64,000 nt of DNA from Magicicada septendecula (lineage: Eukaryota > Arthropoda > Insecta > Hemiptera > Cicadidae): contig CM068367.1 of the NCBI GenBank assembly GCA_034769895.1, positions 1,314,929,046-1,314,993,045 on the forward strand. The letters run 5' to 3'. Below the pieces are notes generated by a model that ran no database searches, had not been told where the DNA came from, and worked only from the letters and a program-made list of their open reading frames with translations. Position numbers and translations under genes: made by a program. The stretch's first letter is position 1. Each line of letters begins with the position of its first letter. Below, piece after piece: positions 34,106-47,239 of the stretch.

Positions 34106-35712
34106 TTAATGGGTGGAGGGATTTTTTTTTTCCTCTTCTTGTTGACGATTCCTTTTGGGTTGAGTGCCCGAGGTGCCGGCAGCCGCGTTGGTAAACTCTA
34201 TTGTGTTGACAACGCGCCGGTCCGCGTTACGGTGCTGGTTATTTATGGCGGGTCTGTCACCCCACGTTTTCTTCTGTATACCGCTCCCTTTGTTCGGGCC
34301 GCTTTCACTTTCCTTATACGCATTTCTTCCCTCGTTTGCCGCCGCATAGTTCGACTCTCTATTAATTCTTGGTTGAATCTGTGTATACTCGATGATCAGA
34401 GATTCGAAGTTTGGTATCGTCACAATCCCTCTTGTGACCACCGCGAGCTGGATCTCACGCCCAAAGTGACGAGATATCTTACGTATTAACTGATAGTCAG
34501 ACAGAGTAGGTGTCAACTGCTTACTTTCCAACAAAATGCGTTCAATATATTGAATAGCAGTAACTGGTCCGCGCCAATCAAACCTGCCATACTCCAAATG
34601 GTCCCGGATACTGTCCTGTCGTTCCTGGCCCCAATATTTCAGAGAGAACGCTTCCTTGAATTCTTCGAAGTTTGATATTTGGTCACGTATCACTCGCCAC
34701 CAAATTCCTGCGTCCAACTCCAGATGTCTGCCAATCCACTTGATATTGTCAGCGGGATAGTATAACTCTTGAATTTCGGACAGTTCTTTGAGGAATTCCA
34801 TAGGGAATCTGTCCGTGCCATTATATTTGAGATCATTGTGGTTAGGCCCGTTAATTCGATTTAATATCCCACACTCACCTTCCATCAATTGTCGCTGCAA
34901 TCTTTCTTGGTTCTCTCGTACCTTAGTCAAATGTCCCTTTAATTCTTCGATCCTCGTTGTCTTCTCTTTCGTAGTCTCGTCCAGCTTCTGTTCTGTTGAA
35001 CGTTGTCTACCGTCTACTTCTTCTAATTTCTGTATAATATTACTATTTGTTCCTTCTTGCTCCTGTTGTTTCTGCAACATGGTATCATGTATCTCGGCCT
35101 TGAGTTCTTCGTGTTTCTTATTGTAATCCTTGACGTGAACATCGAACTTGTGATTAATCTTTTTAACGGTCGTTTGGGTAGTGTGTACTGCTGCCATCCA
35201 TTCTTGACGATCATTCTCTTGTTTTTCTTGTATTTCTACGTACTTCTTGTTGGCTTCTTCCCTCAAGTCTCTCACGACATCATCTTGTTTCTTCTGTAGT
35301 TCGACGACCTTTCTTTCCCAGGTCTGCTGGCTTTCACGTATCTCGGACCTTATTTGTGTAATCTCTTCCTTCTGCTGGTCGAATTTTTCACTTATTAATT
35401 GAATACTTTCTTCTCTAATTAATTTAATATTTTCTTCTAATTTCTTACTTCGTTCTTCTTGTTTCTCGTCTTGTTTTTCTAGTCTTTGCTAAGTAATTTA
35501 ATACCCTCTCCTTGTTTTTCACTCTGTTGACGAATGAACTCCATCAACGTTTGTAGATTTCCATCTTCTAGTTTCGATGTCTGTCCTCGCGCCCTATCTT
35601 CTGGACTCTCTACCACATCACTTGGTTCGCTAGGTGTAGTATTGTCCTCGGTATTTACTGCGCCTAATTGGTTATTAATGTCAAATTCTACACTGTCTGA
35701 ATTGCTCGCCAT
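34106..35712 (-). CDS. gag: Retrotransposon gag region, unit 1
   Basis: The N-terminal part is acidic and contains PSEPSDVVESPEDRARG. It is followed by a long heptad-rich coiled coil of E/K/Q-rich helices, then a capsid-like Gag domain with ELYYPADNIKWIGRHLE, WWRVIRDQISNFEEFKEAF and YWGQERQDSIRDHL, a match to the retrotransposon Gag signature. It ends in a basic, Asn/Gln-rich tail. Gag would form the particle that packages element RNA. The region shows about one break, common to all three units, so it is either an inherited defect or an unusual expression strategy. Confidence 0.85.
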
Positions 35713-35874
35713 TTTTTGCCCTACTGCGCGTAATCATTCAAACTGACTTACACTAATAACACTTATCTTACTTCTATTTCTATGACACTACTTTCTCTAC
35801 TACTTCTACTGCCTGTTCTTTACCAAAGCTGTACGTGTTAACAATCTTTGTTAATACGTATCATGCCGTGCGGA
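35713..35874 (-). other. Leader between primer-binding site and gag, unit 1
   Basis: About 160 bp without a gene. It is repeated at 44398-44559 and 53086-53247. Confidence 0.7.
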
Positions 35875-35883
35875 TGGGCGCCA
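35875..35883 (-). other. Primer-binding site, unit 1
   Basis: The minus strand reads TGGCGCCCA, 3 nt inside the 5' LTR end. It matches the 3' end of insect tRNA-Lys (TGGGCG-CCA) for nine bases. Confidence 0.7.
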
Positions 35884-35886
35884 ATT

Positions 35887-38554
35887 TATAAATGTATAAT
35901 TTATAAATCTATTATGCTACGCGTTGGAAGCGCCATTTATAAATGTAATAAATGGGTTAATTATTAATATGTAAATTTAATAATTTCTCAAATGTATCTA
36001 GCCCTTAAGTTGGACGCCATTTATAAATGTAAATTTATAACTTTTATTTGCATATTTGATTAGTGGTAAATTATAAATGTCAATTTATGCAAGTGTGTAG
36101 TAAATGTAAAATCACACTTGTGGTTATTAATATTGTTATTGTGTTTGCTCTTAAATACAAAATTTATCGATCTCTTACATGTATGTGTATAATTGAATCT
36201 TATTTATGACTCTGACTATGCTCACGTGTTGGAACACAGTTTATATACTGAATTTTATATAAATTCATGTGCAATAGATAATAAGTTTTTACTTGTTTTA
36301 ATTGATTCTTTTAATGCTGTGTGTGAGGCAACCATTTAACATTATGTATAACTATTCTGATTCTCATCAACACATACGTGATATCATTTAATAGATTACC
36401 GTTATCAATTCATTTAATTTACTTGAACACATGAAACTCTTAAAATCTATTTTTATTCCTTCAAACTATAGGTTAATATTTGGGTCGCATTGGTAATAAT
36501 GAACGCATATTATGATCAACTAAAATACTAGTTTAATTATCACTCATAACATATTATAATAGTACATAGGTTACGTCGCTGTACCTGAAATACATACATA
36601 TTTTATAATAAACAAATACATGTCTCAATATATGCTGAAAAACAAAGAAAACATACATACATATATAAATCAAATGATATTACAATTCAATATTCTACTT
36701 ATTTAATGCGTTCATTAAATCCCAAATAAGCTTTTGTTTATACGTTCATTAACTACTTTATTCAGATTTATTCATTACTTTTCTTAATAATTTTCTCAGG
36801 TGTGAATTCTTTGAAAGAAACCAGGTCAGTAGAAGTTACTAATTAGAAATAATTATAATAATGGTTACTTGGTTATTGAATATCCATTAGTTGTTGACGA
36901 AGTCTCGTTCTGGTGATGAAAATGGCTCGTAGGTACATTCCGTCGTAAGCTGTTTTATCACTACCACTTAACACTTTATTCTTCCGATCACTCGCGTAGG
37001 CGTTTGTATATGTGAATAATTGGATTTCGGTGTTCAATCAATGTTTCATCTTACTGTGTATGCTGTGAGTTCGTTTTAAAGTCAATATACCTGTCTAGTT
37101 CCATTTGTCGCTGCTTCATCAAACGTTCATATAATTTATTAGTTTGTTTAATGTTTCGTGTTCATTATGTTGTTGATAATGTGTCGTACACAATATTAAG
37201 TTCAAATAATTTGTATGTCGTTAAGTGATGCTGTCTGTTGGTGTAACGGTCTGATTGTTCACTTGGTGTAATTTTCACTAAGTCCGTTACTTCGCACACC
37301 GGTAAGTATCACTACCGCGATCTGAACGTATTATTAAGTCTTTTAAGTTACTTGTTACCGATCTAACTTCCGAACTCGAGTTAGCATTCCGCCGTTTAAT
37401 GTACTCTTCTGAACTTTGAATAATTACTAACTCCGAATGATTTGAGTAAACAATTGAAAGTTTATGATATACCGTCTCTCGCACTTGAAGTTAAACTACT
37501 TGATATTTTGAATGTAAACTGTCCGAAAATTCTGACTGTAAAACTTTAGTATAACTGTTTCAAAGATTGAGTGTAGACTGTCTAAAAATTGAGTATCACT
37601 GACTGTCTAAAAATTGAGTATCACTGACTGTCTCTGTCTTGGGCAGATAGTTTTTATTAATTCGTCCCTACTCAAAATTTTGTCTCTGGCGCGCTTCACG
37701 CCTACTTCATTTCGAGATTGGTCAGTTTTTGATTTTCTTGGAAAATACTGTCCCACCATGTCAAGATTCTACGTCATAGTTCTTCCGATAGGTTCTTCGT
37801 TTCAGTTGCCATGGAAACACCCCTCACCATCAAATTTCTCGCTGGCTGAAGGCCTCTGATAGGTCCTTAGGTCTCCCTGATTTCTGCCCTGACGATCGTT
37901 GACCCGCTTCGAAGAAACTACGGCTATTAAACACTTGTCTATCAGCCTATTGTCTGAGTAAACTCTGCGTTTCTATAGATTCCCATTATCTGTACTTACA
38001 GTCTCCCTGGCGTATTGTTCTATGCTCTAACCCCTTTTTTCTGGCTATTACTAATTTCGAACATCTGCTGGTCGTTGAAGTCACCCCAACTTTCCCTTCG
38101 TAAATTCTTGTCTGTCAACTAGACGATACCTCCAGCTGCGTAACATGACTGTAGTCTTTGTCAGCCTATCTTCCAGTATTGTTTCTTAAGGTGCAGCGCA
38201 TCCGTTTCATTGTAGTATGGAGTCTCACTCGTTTTTGTCGCTTATCGTCTACTGACGTAACATGGTCAACATCTGCTACAATTCTCGGTACGGGTGTGAA
38301 TGTCCTTACTTACTTTGTTACAGCTGCGGAGAGCAATAATTCTGGACGAAACTTTCCCTGTCATCATACGCCACCAAATTCTATAGTTGGATTGAACTTA
38401 ATGTGTTTCTATTGTCAAGTCAGCAACGCTTCACTGACACCTTCTCATTACTCCTTATTTATTGCTCCACCATAAGTCGTTGACACTTGCCTCGTGTGAA
38501 CGTACTCTGCCGAGGTGAAAATTTAAAATTTTTTAAAATTTTCTGCTCGTTACA
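35887..38554 (-). repeat. LTR 2 (shared by units 1 and 2)
   Basis: 2,668 bp. It acts as the 5' LTR of unit 1 and the 3' LTR of unit 2. At the one informative site I saw it agrees with LTR 3 against LTRs 1 and 4. Confidence 0.95.
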
Positions 38555-39548
38555 GTGTCCTCAATTTCGATTTGACGATGTGACCTCTGGGAACAACTCA
38601 AATCTAAATTCTGCGCCCTGTACGTCGCCTCGCCGTGTCCATCTTCTTCAGGGGAAGGTATACACAATAACCTACTTTCAAAAGCTTATATTACCAGTGG
38701 TACACCCCCTTTTGGTTTTAATCGGTTCTCTGAATTTATTGCTAGCTATTTGGGATAGCTGAACGCATTTCACATTGTCGAATTTACATATAAATACCTT
38801 ATCTTTATACTTATAAGACAAATCATAAATTCCATAAGCAATTAAATAATTTCATCAATTGAATAAAATTTTACCTTCTAAAATATCATACTCACAAGAT
38901 ATTATCAAACGGTTAAGCGGTTCAATGTAACCTTTACATGATATCAAAGAAAATCTCCTATACATATACACCTTTGTACATTACTAATGATCTTACCAAT
39001 AAAATCTTTTAAACTGTTATTTTAAAATTAGATTGTTAATTGACACAATCGCTACGTTAATTGTGATTATCTTAATAATTTACATACACGTATTACATTT
39101 AGTTTCAATGATTTACCTACTTCATGATAGCATCATTTACAATCCTAGCCTACTAATTACATACACTCACATTAATAAAGTTCATTCACTATCTAGTTCT
39201 TTTGAATATTATCACTTATTTGATTTTAAGTGTCCATTTTTTCACTTTGTCCTCGTAACTTACTACTATATAAATCAAATAATAGCAATTAAAATGTCCT
39301 TTGCATTCACTGCAATATTTTTATAAAATGTCACACTAAATGTTAATTTATCTTATTAGCTAACATTTAATTAGTGCTTAATTAACTAAATACATTTTAT
39401 GTTATGTTTCAACAATTCAAGTACATAACTTTCTTGGTTAAGCCAGCTTGAATAATATCATCGCGTCAATTACCCTAACGCGGATGATTCATCAGCATCT
39501 GATAACTTCTTAAAACATCTTCTTCAATTTCTTCCTCTTCCTTCATCT
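38555..39548 (-). other. 3' non-coding part of interior 2
   Basis: AT-rich. It shares at least two single-base variants with interior 3 against interior 1. Confidence 0.8.
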
Positions 39549-42500
39549 TCAATTCTCTGATTCATAGTATTTTTTCAATTGTCTGGCATTAAATTTTCCA
39601 CGGAGTTTCTTGTCATCATCGCAATCAACGAGTAGATAAGTAGCTTCTCCGAGAATTTGATGCACTTTATATGGTCCGCAGTACAGTTCGCAAAATTTTT
39701 CAATTCTTTTCTGGACCGCGTCCGATTGATGATATGTTCTGATTAACACCTTCTCACCAATGTTGAATCTTGTAATGGTCTTAGTCTCATTACATAATTT
39801 TGCTTGTTTTTCTCTCTTCTCCTTCATTTTGATAAATATTTGGTTATGATCTACCCCTTTAACTAGGAGTATATCCTTGTTGATGTATTTTTCCCACGCT
39901 CTGGGAGGTTTTTTCCCGAGCTGAGCTTCGTACGGTGTTACTTCTATCGTCTCGTGGTACGTTTCGTTAATACAACTCTCGACGATTGGTACGTAACGCG
40001 ACCACTTTGTATGTTGATCACCAACAAAGATCCTAAATAAGTTCCCAAGCTGTCTGTTGATTCTTTCAGCCAGATTCGCACAAGGGTTCCTTATTGCGGT
40101 AAATCGTGGTTGGATATTTAGTTCACTTAATCCATCTAACCATTTTTTAGATGAAAATTGCGTTCCGTTGTCTGTGATAATCACTCTAGGAGACCCCAGT
40201 TCCTCACAATACTGGTGTACTCTCCTCAGTGTAGCGACGGTCGTTGCCCTACGAAGTGTGAAAAGTCGTACGTATTTGGTAAAGTTGTCAACCATAATAA
40301 ACAGATATCTTACCCCGGCGGACGAAACAGGTAATGGTCCGTAATAATCCGCGCTCACAAGGTCACCCTTGCGTAACGGTATTATGGCTTTTGTTCCTCC
40401 GAACAAGTTTTTGTTGCCGGAATCTTTTTTTCGCTGACAAGTGTCGCAAGCCCGTACGTAATTTTTCACCCTCTTTAACATACCGTCTATGGTAAAGTAC
40501 TCCTGCAATAATTTGATACATCTCTTCGCACCGGGATGCCCATACATACGGTGTATTTCAGCAATTATTTCGCCAGACACACTGTTCGGTACGTATAGTT
40601 TCCACTCCCTTTTGCGTAATCTGTACAATTTCTCATCGACGAATCTATAAAATTTATTTAATTCCTTATCTATACAATTTTCCCTAATCTTATCAATAAT
40701 ATACTTAAGCTTATTATCTTGAGTTTGATACTTTCCAATGTCCGTTAGGATCTTGCTTACCTTCTTATCCATTTTGATTGTCATGTGGTTAATTAAGTAT
40801 TCGGAAATATTGTCACTAATTACTTCTAGCGTGGCATCTTCTGGATTTCTGCTCAGAAGATCGGCAATAATATTGTCCTTACCTCTACAATGGACAATGT
40901 CGAATTTGTACTCCTGAATACTTAAGATCCAGCGTGTAATACGCGAGTTGTTTAAATGACATTTATTCATAAAAGTCAGTGCTTTATTATCAGTAATGAT
41001 GGTTAACGGTTGTCCTAGTATGTATATACGGAACCGCTCAAGACATCTTACAATACACAAAAGCTCCTTCTCTGTAGTGTAATAATTTATTTCTGCACCC
41101 TTGAATGTCTTGCTGGTAAAAGCTATTACTCCAATTCTTCCTTCTTCGTCCAATTGATATAGTTGTCCGCCATATGCAAAGTTGCTGGCGTCACATTGCA
41201 TATAATATCTTTGGTTTATTCGGGGAAACTTTAAGATGACTGTTTCTACGAATAACCTTTTAACCTGCTGAAAACATTCATTTAATTCCTGTGTCCAGGT
41301 AAATTTCTGTCCTTTCCGTAACAACTCAAGTAATGGTTTTGTGGTTTCAGCGTATTTGTCTGTAAAACGATTGTAGAAATTTGTCAACCCCAGGAAACCT
41401 TTTAATTGTTTTTGGCTCCGAGGTGCAGGGAACTTCATAATGGCATCTATCTTCTCGTCCGTTGCTCGTATTCCTTGCGTCGTTAGTCGATAACCGAGGT
41501 ACGCGATTTCTTGTCTGAAGAATTGCGACTTCTCCAAATTGATGGTTAAATTTGCCCTTCTTAAATTAGATAATAATAAGTCTAAATGTAACAAATGCGT
41601 TTCTAAATCTTCTGAATAACACAGGCAATCGTCGACATAAATAATGGTATTCTCTTTTACTTCATCGTCCAGTACTGTGTCCAATCCCCTGGTCAGTGCA
41701 GCAGAACTGGTACTCAGGCCGAATGGTGTAAATGTAAATCGATAACACTTGCCGTCGTACATAAAAGCGGTGAAGTTCCGGCACTCCGGCTTCAGTGGTA
41801 CTTGCCAGAAACTGCTAGTTAGGTCTACGGTAGATAAGTATTTCATCTCGCCACATCTCGCCAAAATGTCGTTTATTGGAGGGGCACCCTCGTAGTCTGG
41901 GATAGTCACACTGTTCACCTTCCTCGCATCTAAACACAATAGTACGCTACCGTCCCTCTTAATTACCGTAACCAGTGGGTTGATATATGCGCTGTTGCAT
42001 CTCTCAATGACCCCATACCGCAACATTTTCCGAATCTCATCCTCTACCTTCCCTTTATATGCTAATGGGACAGGCCATCCTCTCTGGAAGTACGGTGTCT
42101 GGTCGGTGACCCGGAACTCGTGAACATACCCTTCGATTCTTCCGGGGCATTCTCTGAATAAACTACAATTCCTTACTAGAATCTCCCTTAATCTTTCCAA
42201 CGTTCCTTTATCTCCGCATTCTATACTTTTTATCTTCTTGTTAATGTTTCTTATGATCTCTTCTTCTTCTTCTACGTCCACCACTTCTATATGCATCATA
42301 GGCACCGTGTACGTCGCTTCGTTATCCTCTCTTCTTAACTCGACGATTCTTCTTCCCATGTCAATGAGACACCCTGTTTCTTGAAGAAAATTGGTTCCTA
42401 ATATGCAAGGTTTTATCAAATCTGGTATTATGAGAAAAACACATTCATATTTAATTTCTTCAATATAGATATCACATAATATTTGTTTTCTGATTAGCTT

Positions 42501-42632
42501 TAATTTATTACCAACTGCGCTAACTATTAATGTGTTAGACATCGGTAATATTTCATAAGGTGTAATGTTATGTTTGTTTTGGTGAAACCACGACTCAGAT
42601 AATCCGGCTATAACGGATCCAGTATCGAGCAA
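39549..42632 (-). CDS. pol: Retrotransposon pol polyprotein, unit 2
   Basis: 1,027 codons with the same domain order as unit 1. The two proteins are nearly identical and the frame looks whole. The close match shows that units 1 and 2 separated recently or are being converted. Confidence 0.95.
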   Translation of the reverse strand: MLDTGSVIAGLSESWFHQNKHNITPYEILPMSNTLIVSAVGNKLKLIRKQILCDIYIEEIKYECVFLIIPDLIKPCILGTNFLQETGCLIDMGRRIVELRREDNEATYTVPMMHIEVVDVEEEEEIIRNINKKIKSIECGDKGTLERLREILVRNCSLFRECPGRIEGYVHEFRVTDQTPYFQRGWPVPLAYKGKVEDEIRKMLRYGVIERCNSAYINPLVTVIKRDGSVLLCLDARKVNSVTIPDYEGAPPINDILARCGEMKYLSTVDLTSSFWQVPLKPECRNFTAFMYDGKCYRFTFTPFGLSTSSAALTRGLDTVLDDEVKENTIIYVDDCLCYSEDLETHLLHLDLLLSNLRRANLTINLEKSQFFRQEIAYLGYRLTTQGIRATDEKIDAIMKFPAPRSQKQLKGFLGLTNFYNRFTDKYAETTKPLLELLRKGQKFTWTQELNECFQQVKRLFVETVILKFPRINQRYYMQCDASNFAYGGQLYQLDEEGRIGVIAFTSKTFKGAEINYYTTEKELLCIVRCLERFRIYILGQPLTIITDNKALTFMNKCHLNNSRITRWILSIQEYKFDIVHCRGKDNIIADLLSRNPEDATLEVISDNISEYLINHMTIKMDKKVSKILTDIGKYQTQDNKLKYIIDKIRENCIDKELNKFYRFVDEKLYRLRKREWKLYVPNSVSGEIIAEIHRMYGHPGAKRCIKLLQEYFTIDGMLKRVKNYVRACDTCQRKKDSGNKNLFGGTKAIIPLRKGDLVSADYYGPLPVSSAGVRYLFIMVDNFTKYVRLFTLRRATTVATLRRVHQYCEELGSPRVIITDNGTQFSSKKWLDGLSELNIQPRFTAIRNPCANLAERINRQLGNLFRIFVGDQHTKWSRYVPIVESCINETYHETIEVTPYEAQLGKKPPRAWEKYINKDILLVKGVDHNQIFIKMKEKREKQAKLCNETKTITRFNIGEKVLIRTYHQSDAVQKRIEKFCELYCGPYKVHQILGEATYLLVDCDDDKKLRGKFNARQLKKYYESEN

Positions 42633-42790
42633 CGCTTGTACACTAACATTGTTGTTGAACTTGATATTTATCTCTGGACACCTGATTATTCGTTGAGAAA
42701 TTTCTTCATCATCATTACATAATAAATCGCTTCGTAAGTCCGGTAGGATAATATTCGTCTGGTAGTCATTTGTTTTGACGGCTATCTTCG

Positions 42791-44397
42791 TTAATGGGTG
42801 GAGGGATTTTTTTTTTCCTCTTCTTGTTGACGATTCCTTTTGGGTTGAGTGCCCGAGGTGCCGGCAGCCGCGTTGGTAAACTCTATTGTGTTGACAACGC
42901 GCCGGTCCGCGTTACGGTGCTGGTTATTTATGGCGGGTCTGTCACCCCACGTTTTCTTCTGTATACCGCTCCCTTTGTTCGGGCCGCTTTCACTTTCCTT
43001 ATACGCATTTCTTCCCTCGTTTGCCGCCGCATAGTTCGACTCTCTATTAATTCTTGGTTGAATCTGTGTATACTCGATGATCAGAGATTCGAAGTTTGGT
43101 ATCGTCACAATCCCTCTTGTGACCACCGCGAGCTGGATCTCACGCCCAAAGTGACGAGATATCTTACGTATTAACTGATAGTCAGACAGAGTAGGTGTCA
43201 ACTGCTTACTTTCCAACAAAATGCGTTCAATATATTGAATAGCAGTAACTGGTCCGCGCCAATCAAACCTGCCATACTCCAAATGGTCCCGGATACTGTC
43301 CTGTCGTTCCTGGCCCCAATATTTCAGAGAGAACGCTTCCTTGAATTCTTCGAAGTTTGATATTTGGTCACGTATCACTCGCCACCAAATTCCTGCGTCC
43401 AACTCCAGATGTCTGCCAATCCACTTGATATTGTCAGCGGGATAGTATAACTCTTGAATTTCGGACAGTTCTTTGAGGAATTCCATAGGGAATCTGTCCG
43501 TGCCATTATATTTGAGATCATTGTGGTTAGGCCCGTTAATTCGATTTAATATCCCACACTCACCTTCCATCAATTGTCGCTGCAATCTTTCTTGGTTCTC
43601 TCGTACCTTAGTCAAATGTCCCTTTAATTCTTCGATCCTCGTTGTCTTCTCTTTCGTAGTCTCGTCCAGCTTCTGTTCTGTTGAACGTTGTCTACCGTCT
43701 ACTTCTTCTAATTTCTGTATAATATTACTATTTGTTCCTTCTTGCTCCTGTTGTTTCTGCAACATGGTATCATGTATCTCGGCCTTGAGTTCTTCGTGTT
43801 TCTTATTGTAATCCTTGACGTGAACATCGAACTTGTGATTAATCTTTTTAACGGTCGTTTGGGTAGTGTGTACTGCTGCCATCCATTCTTGACGATCATT
43901 CTCTTGTTTTTCTTGTATTTCTACGTACTTCTTGTTGGCTTCTTCCCTCAAGTCTCTCACGACATCATCTTGTTTCTTCTGTAGTTCGACGACCTTTCTT
44001 TCCCAGGTCTGCTGGCTTTCACGTATCTCGGACCTTATTTGTGTAATCTCTTCCTTCTGCTGGTCGAATTTTTCACTTATTAATTGAATACTTTCTTCTC
44101 TAATTAATTTAATATTTTCTTCTAATTTCTTACTTCGTTCTTCTTGTTTCTCGTCTTGTTTTTCTAGTCTTTGCTAAGTAATTTAATACCCTCTCCTTGT
44201 TTTTCACTCTGTTGACGAATGAACTCCATCAACGTTTGTAGATTTCCATCTTCTAGTTTCGATGTCTGTCCTCGCGCCCTATCTTCTGGACTCTCTACCA
44301 CATCACTTGGTTCGCTAGGTGTAGTATTGTCCTCGGTATTTACTGCGCCTAATTGGTTATTAATGTCAAATTCTACACTGTCTGAATTGCTCGCCAT
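42791..44397 (-). CDS. gag: Retrotransposon gag region, unit 2
   Basis: Coiled coil plus capsid-like domain, as in unit 1, with no difference noticed in the main part. It has the same approximate single break. Confidence 0.85.
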
Positions 44398-44559
44398 TTT
44401 TTGCCCTACTGCGCGTAATCATTCAAACTGACTTACACTAATAACACTTATCTTACTTCTATTTCTATGACACTACTTTCTCTACTACTTCTACTGCCTG
44501 TTCTTTACCAAAGCTGTACGTGTTAACAATCTTTGTTAATACGTATCATGCCGTGCGGA

Positions 44560-44568
44560 TGGGCGCCA
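44560..44568 (-). other. Primer-binding site, unit 2
   Basis: TGGCGCCCA on the minus strand, tRNA-Lys-like, 3 nt from LTR 3. Confidence 0.7.
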
Positions 44569-44571
44569 ATT

Positions 44572-47239
44572 TATAAATGTATAATTTATAAATCTATTAT
44601 GCTACGCGTTGGAAGCGCCATTTATAAATGTAATAAATGGGTTAATTATTAATATGTAAATTTAATAATTTCTCAAATGTATCTAGCCCTTAAGTTGGAC
44701 GCCATTTATAAATGTAAATTTATAACTTTTATTTGCATATTTGATTAGTGGTAAATTATAAATGTCAATTTATGCAAGTGTGTAGTAAATGTAAAATCAC
44801 ACTTGTGGTTATTAATATTGTTATTGTGTTTGCTCTTAAATACAAAATTTATCGATCTCTTACATGTATGTGTATAATTGAATCTTATTTATGACTCTGA
44901 CTATGCTCACGTGTTGGAACACAGTTTATATACTGAATTTTATATAAATTCATGTGCAATAGATAATAAGTTTTTACTTGTTTTAATTGATTCTTTTAAT
45001 GCTGTGTGTGAGGCAACCATTTAACATTATGTATAACTATTCTGATTCTCATCAACACATACGTGATATCATTTAATAGATTACCGTTATCAATTCATTT
45101 AATTTACTTGAACACATGAAACTCTTAAAATCTATTTTTATTCCTTCAAACTATAGGTTAATATTTGGGTCGCATTGGTAATAATGAACGCATATTATGA
45201 TCAACTAAAATACTAGTTTAATTATCACTCATAACATATTATAATAGTACATAGGTTACGTCGCTGTACCTGAAATACATACATATTTTATAATAAACAA
45301 ATACATGTCTCAATATATGCTGAAAAACAAAGAAAACATACATACATATATAAATCAAATGATATTACAATTCAATATTCTACTTATTTAATGCGTTCAT
45401 TAAATCCCAAATAAGCTTTTGTTTATACGTTCATTAACTACTTTATTCAGATTTATTCATTACTTTTCTTAATAATTTTCTCAGGTGTGAATTCTTTGAA
45501 AGAAACCAGGTCAGTAGAAGTTACTAATTAGAAATAATTATAATAATGGTTACTTGGTTATTGAATATCCATTAGTTGTTGACGAAGTCTCGTTCTGGTG
45601 ATGAAAATGGCTCGTAGGTACATTCCGTCGTAAGCTGTTTTATCACTACCACTTAACACTTTATTCTTCCGATCACTCGCGTAGGCGTTTGTATATGTGA
45701 ATAATTGGATTTCGGTGTTCAATCAATGTTTCATCTTACTGTGTATGCTGTGAGTTCGTTTTAAAGTCAATATACCTGTCTAGTTCCATTTGTCGCTGCT
45801 TCATCAAACGTTCATATAATTTATTAGTTTGTTTAATGTTTCGTGTTCATTATGTTGTTGATAATGTGTCGTACACAATATTAAGTTCAAATAATTTGTA
45901 TGTCGTTAAGTGATGCTGTCTGTTGGTGTAACGGTCTGATTGTTCACTTGGTGTAATTTTCACTAAGTCCGTTACTTCGCACACCGGTAAGTATCACTAC
46001 CGCGATCTGAACGTATTATTAAGTCTTTTAAGTTACTTGTTACCGATCTAACTTCCGAACTCGAGTTAGCATTCCGCCGTTTAATGTACTCTTCTGAACT
46101 TTGAATAATTACTAACTCCGAATGATTTGAGTAAACAATTGAAAGTTTATGATATACCGTCTCTCGCACTTGAAGTTAAACTACTTGATATTTTGAATGT
46201 AAACTGTCCGAAAATTCTGACTGTAAAACTTTAGTATAACTGTTTCAAAGATTGAGTGTAGACTGTCTAAAAATTGAGTATCACTGACTGTCTAAAAATT
46301 GAGTATCACTGACTGTCTCTGTCTTGGGCAGATAGTTTTTATTAATTCGTCCCTACTCAAAATTTTGTCTCTGGCGCGCTTCACGCCTACTTCATTTCGA
46401 GATTGGTCAGTTTTTGATTTTCTTGGAAAATACTGTCCCACCATGTCAAGATTCTACGTCATAGTTCTTCCGATAGGTTCTTCGTTTCAGTTGCCATGGA
46501 AACACCCCTCACCATCAAATTTCTCGCTGGCTGAAGGCCTCTGATAGGTCCTTAGGTCTCCCTGATTTCTGCCCTGACGATCGTTGACCCGCTTCGAAGA
46601 AACTACGGCTATTAAACACTTGTCTATCAGCCTATTGTCTGAGTAAACTCTGCGTTTCTATAGATTCCCATTATCTGTACTTACAGTCTCCCTGGCGTAT
46701 TGTTCTATGCTCTAACCCCTTTTTTCTGGCTATTACTAATTTCGAACATCTGCTGGTCGTTGAAGTCACCCCAACTTTCCCTTCGTAAATTCTTGTCTGT
46801 CAACTAGACGATACCTCCAGCTGCGTAACATGACTGTAGTCTTTGTCAGCCTATCTTCCAGTATTGTTTCTTAAGGTGCAGCGCATCCGTTTCATTGTAG
46901 TATGGAGTCTCACTCGTTTTTGTCGCTTATCGTCTACTGACGTAACATGGTCAACATCTGCTACAATTCTCGGTACGGGTGTGAATGTCCTTACTTACTT
47001 TGTTACAGCTGCGGAGAGCAATAATTCTGGACGAAACTTTCCCTGTCATCATACGCCACCAAATTCTATAGTTGGATTGAACTTAATGTGTTTCTATTGT
47101 CAAGTCAGCAACGCTTCACTGACACCTTCTCATTACTCCTTATTTATTGCTCCACCATAAGTCGTTGACACTTGCCTCGTGTGAACGTACTCTGCCGAGG
47201 TGAAAATTTAAAATTTTTTAAAATTTTCTGCTCGTTACA
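44572..47239 (-). repeat. LTR 3 (shared by units 2 and 3)
   Basis: 2,668 bp, the 5' LTR of unit 2 and 3' LTR of unit 3. No difference from LTR 2 was noticed. Confidence 0.95.

Noticed and set aside
34109-34489. Plus-strand frames of 60-126 codons opposite gag and pol, repeated in each unit
   Set aside because: They are antisense shadows of constrained gag and pol frames, with no recognisable domain.
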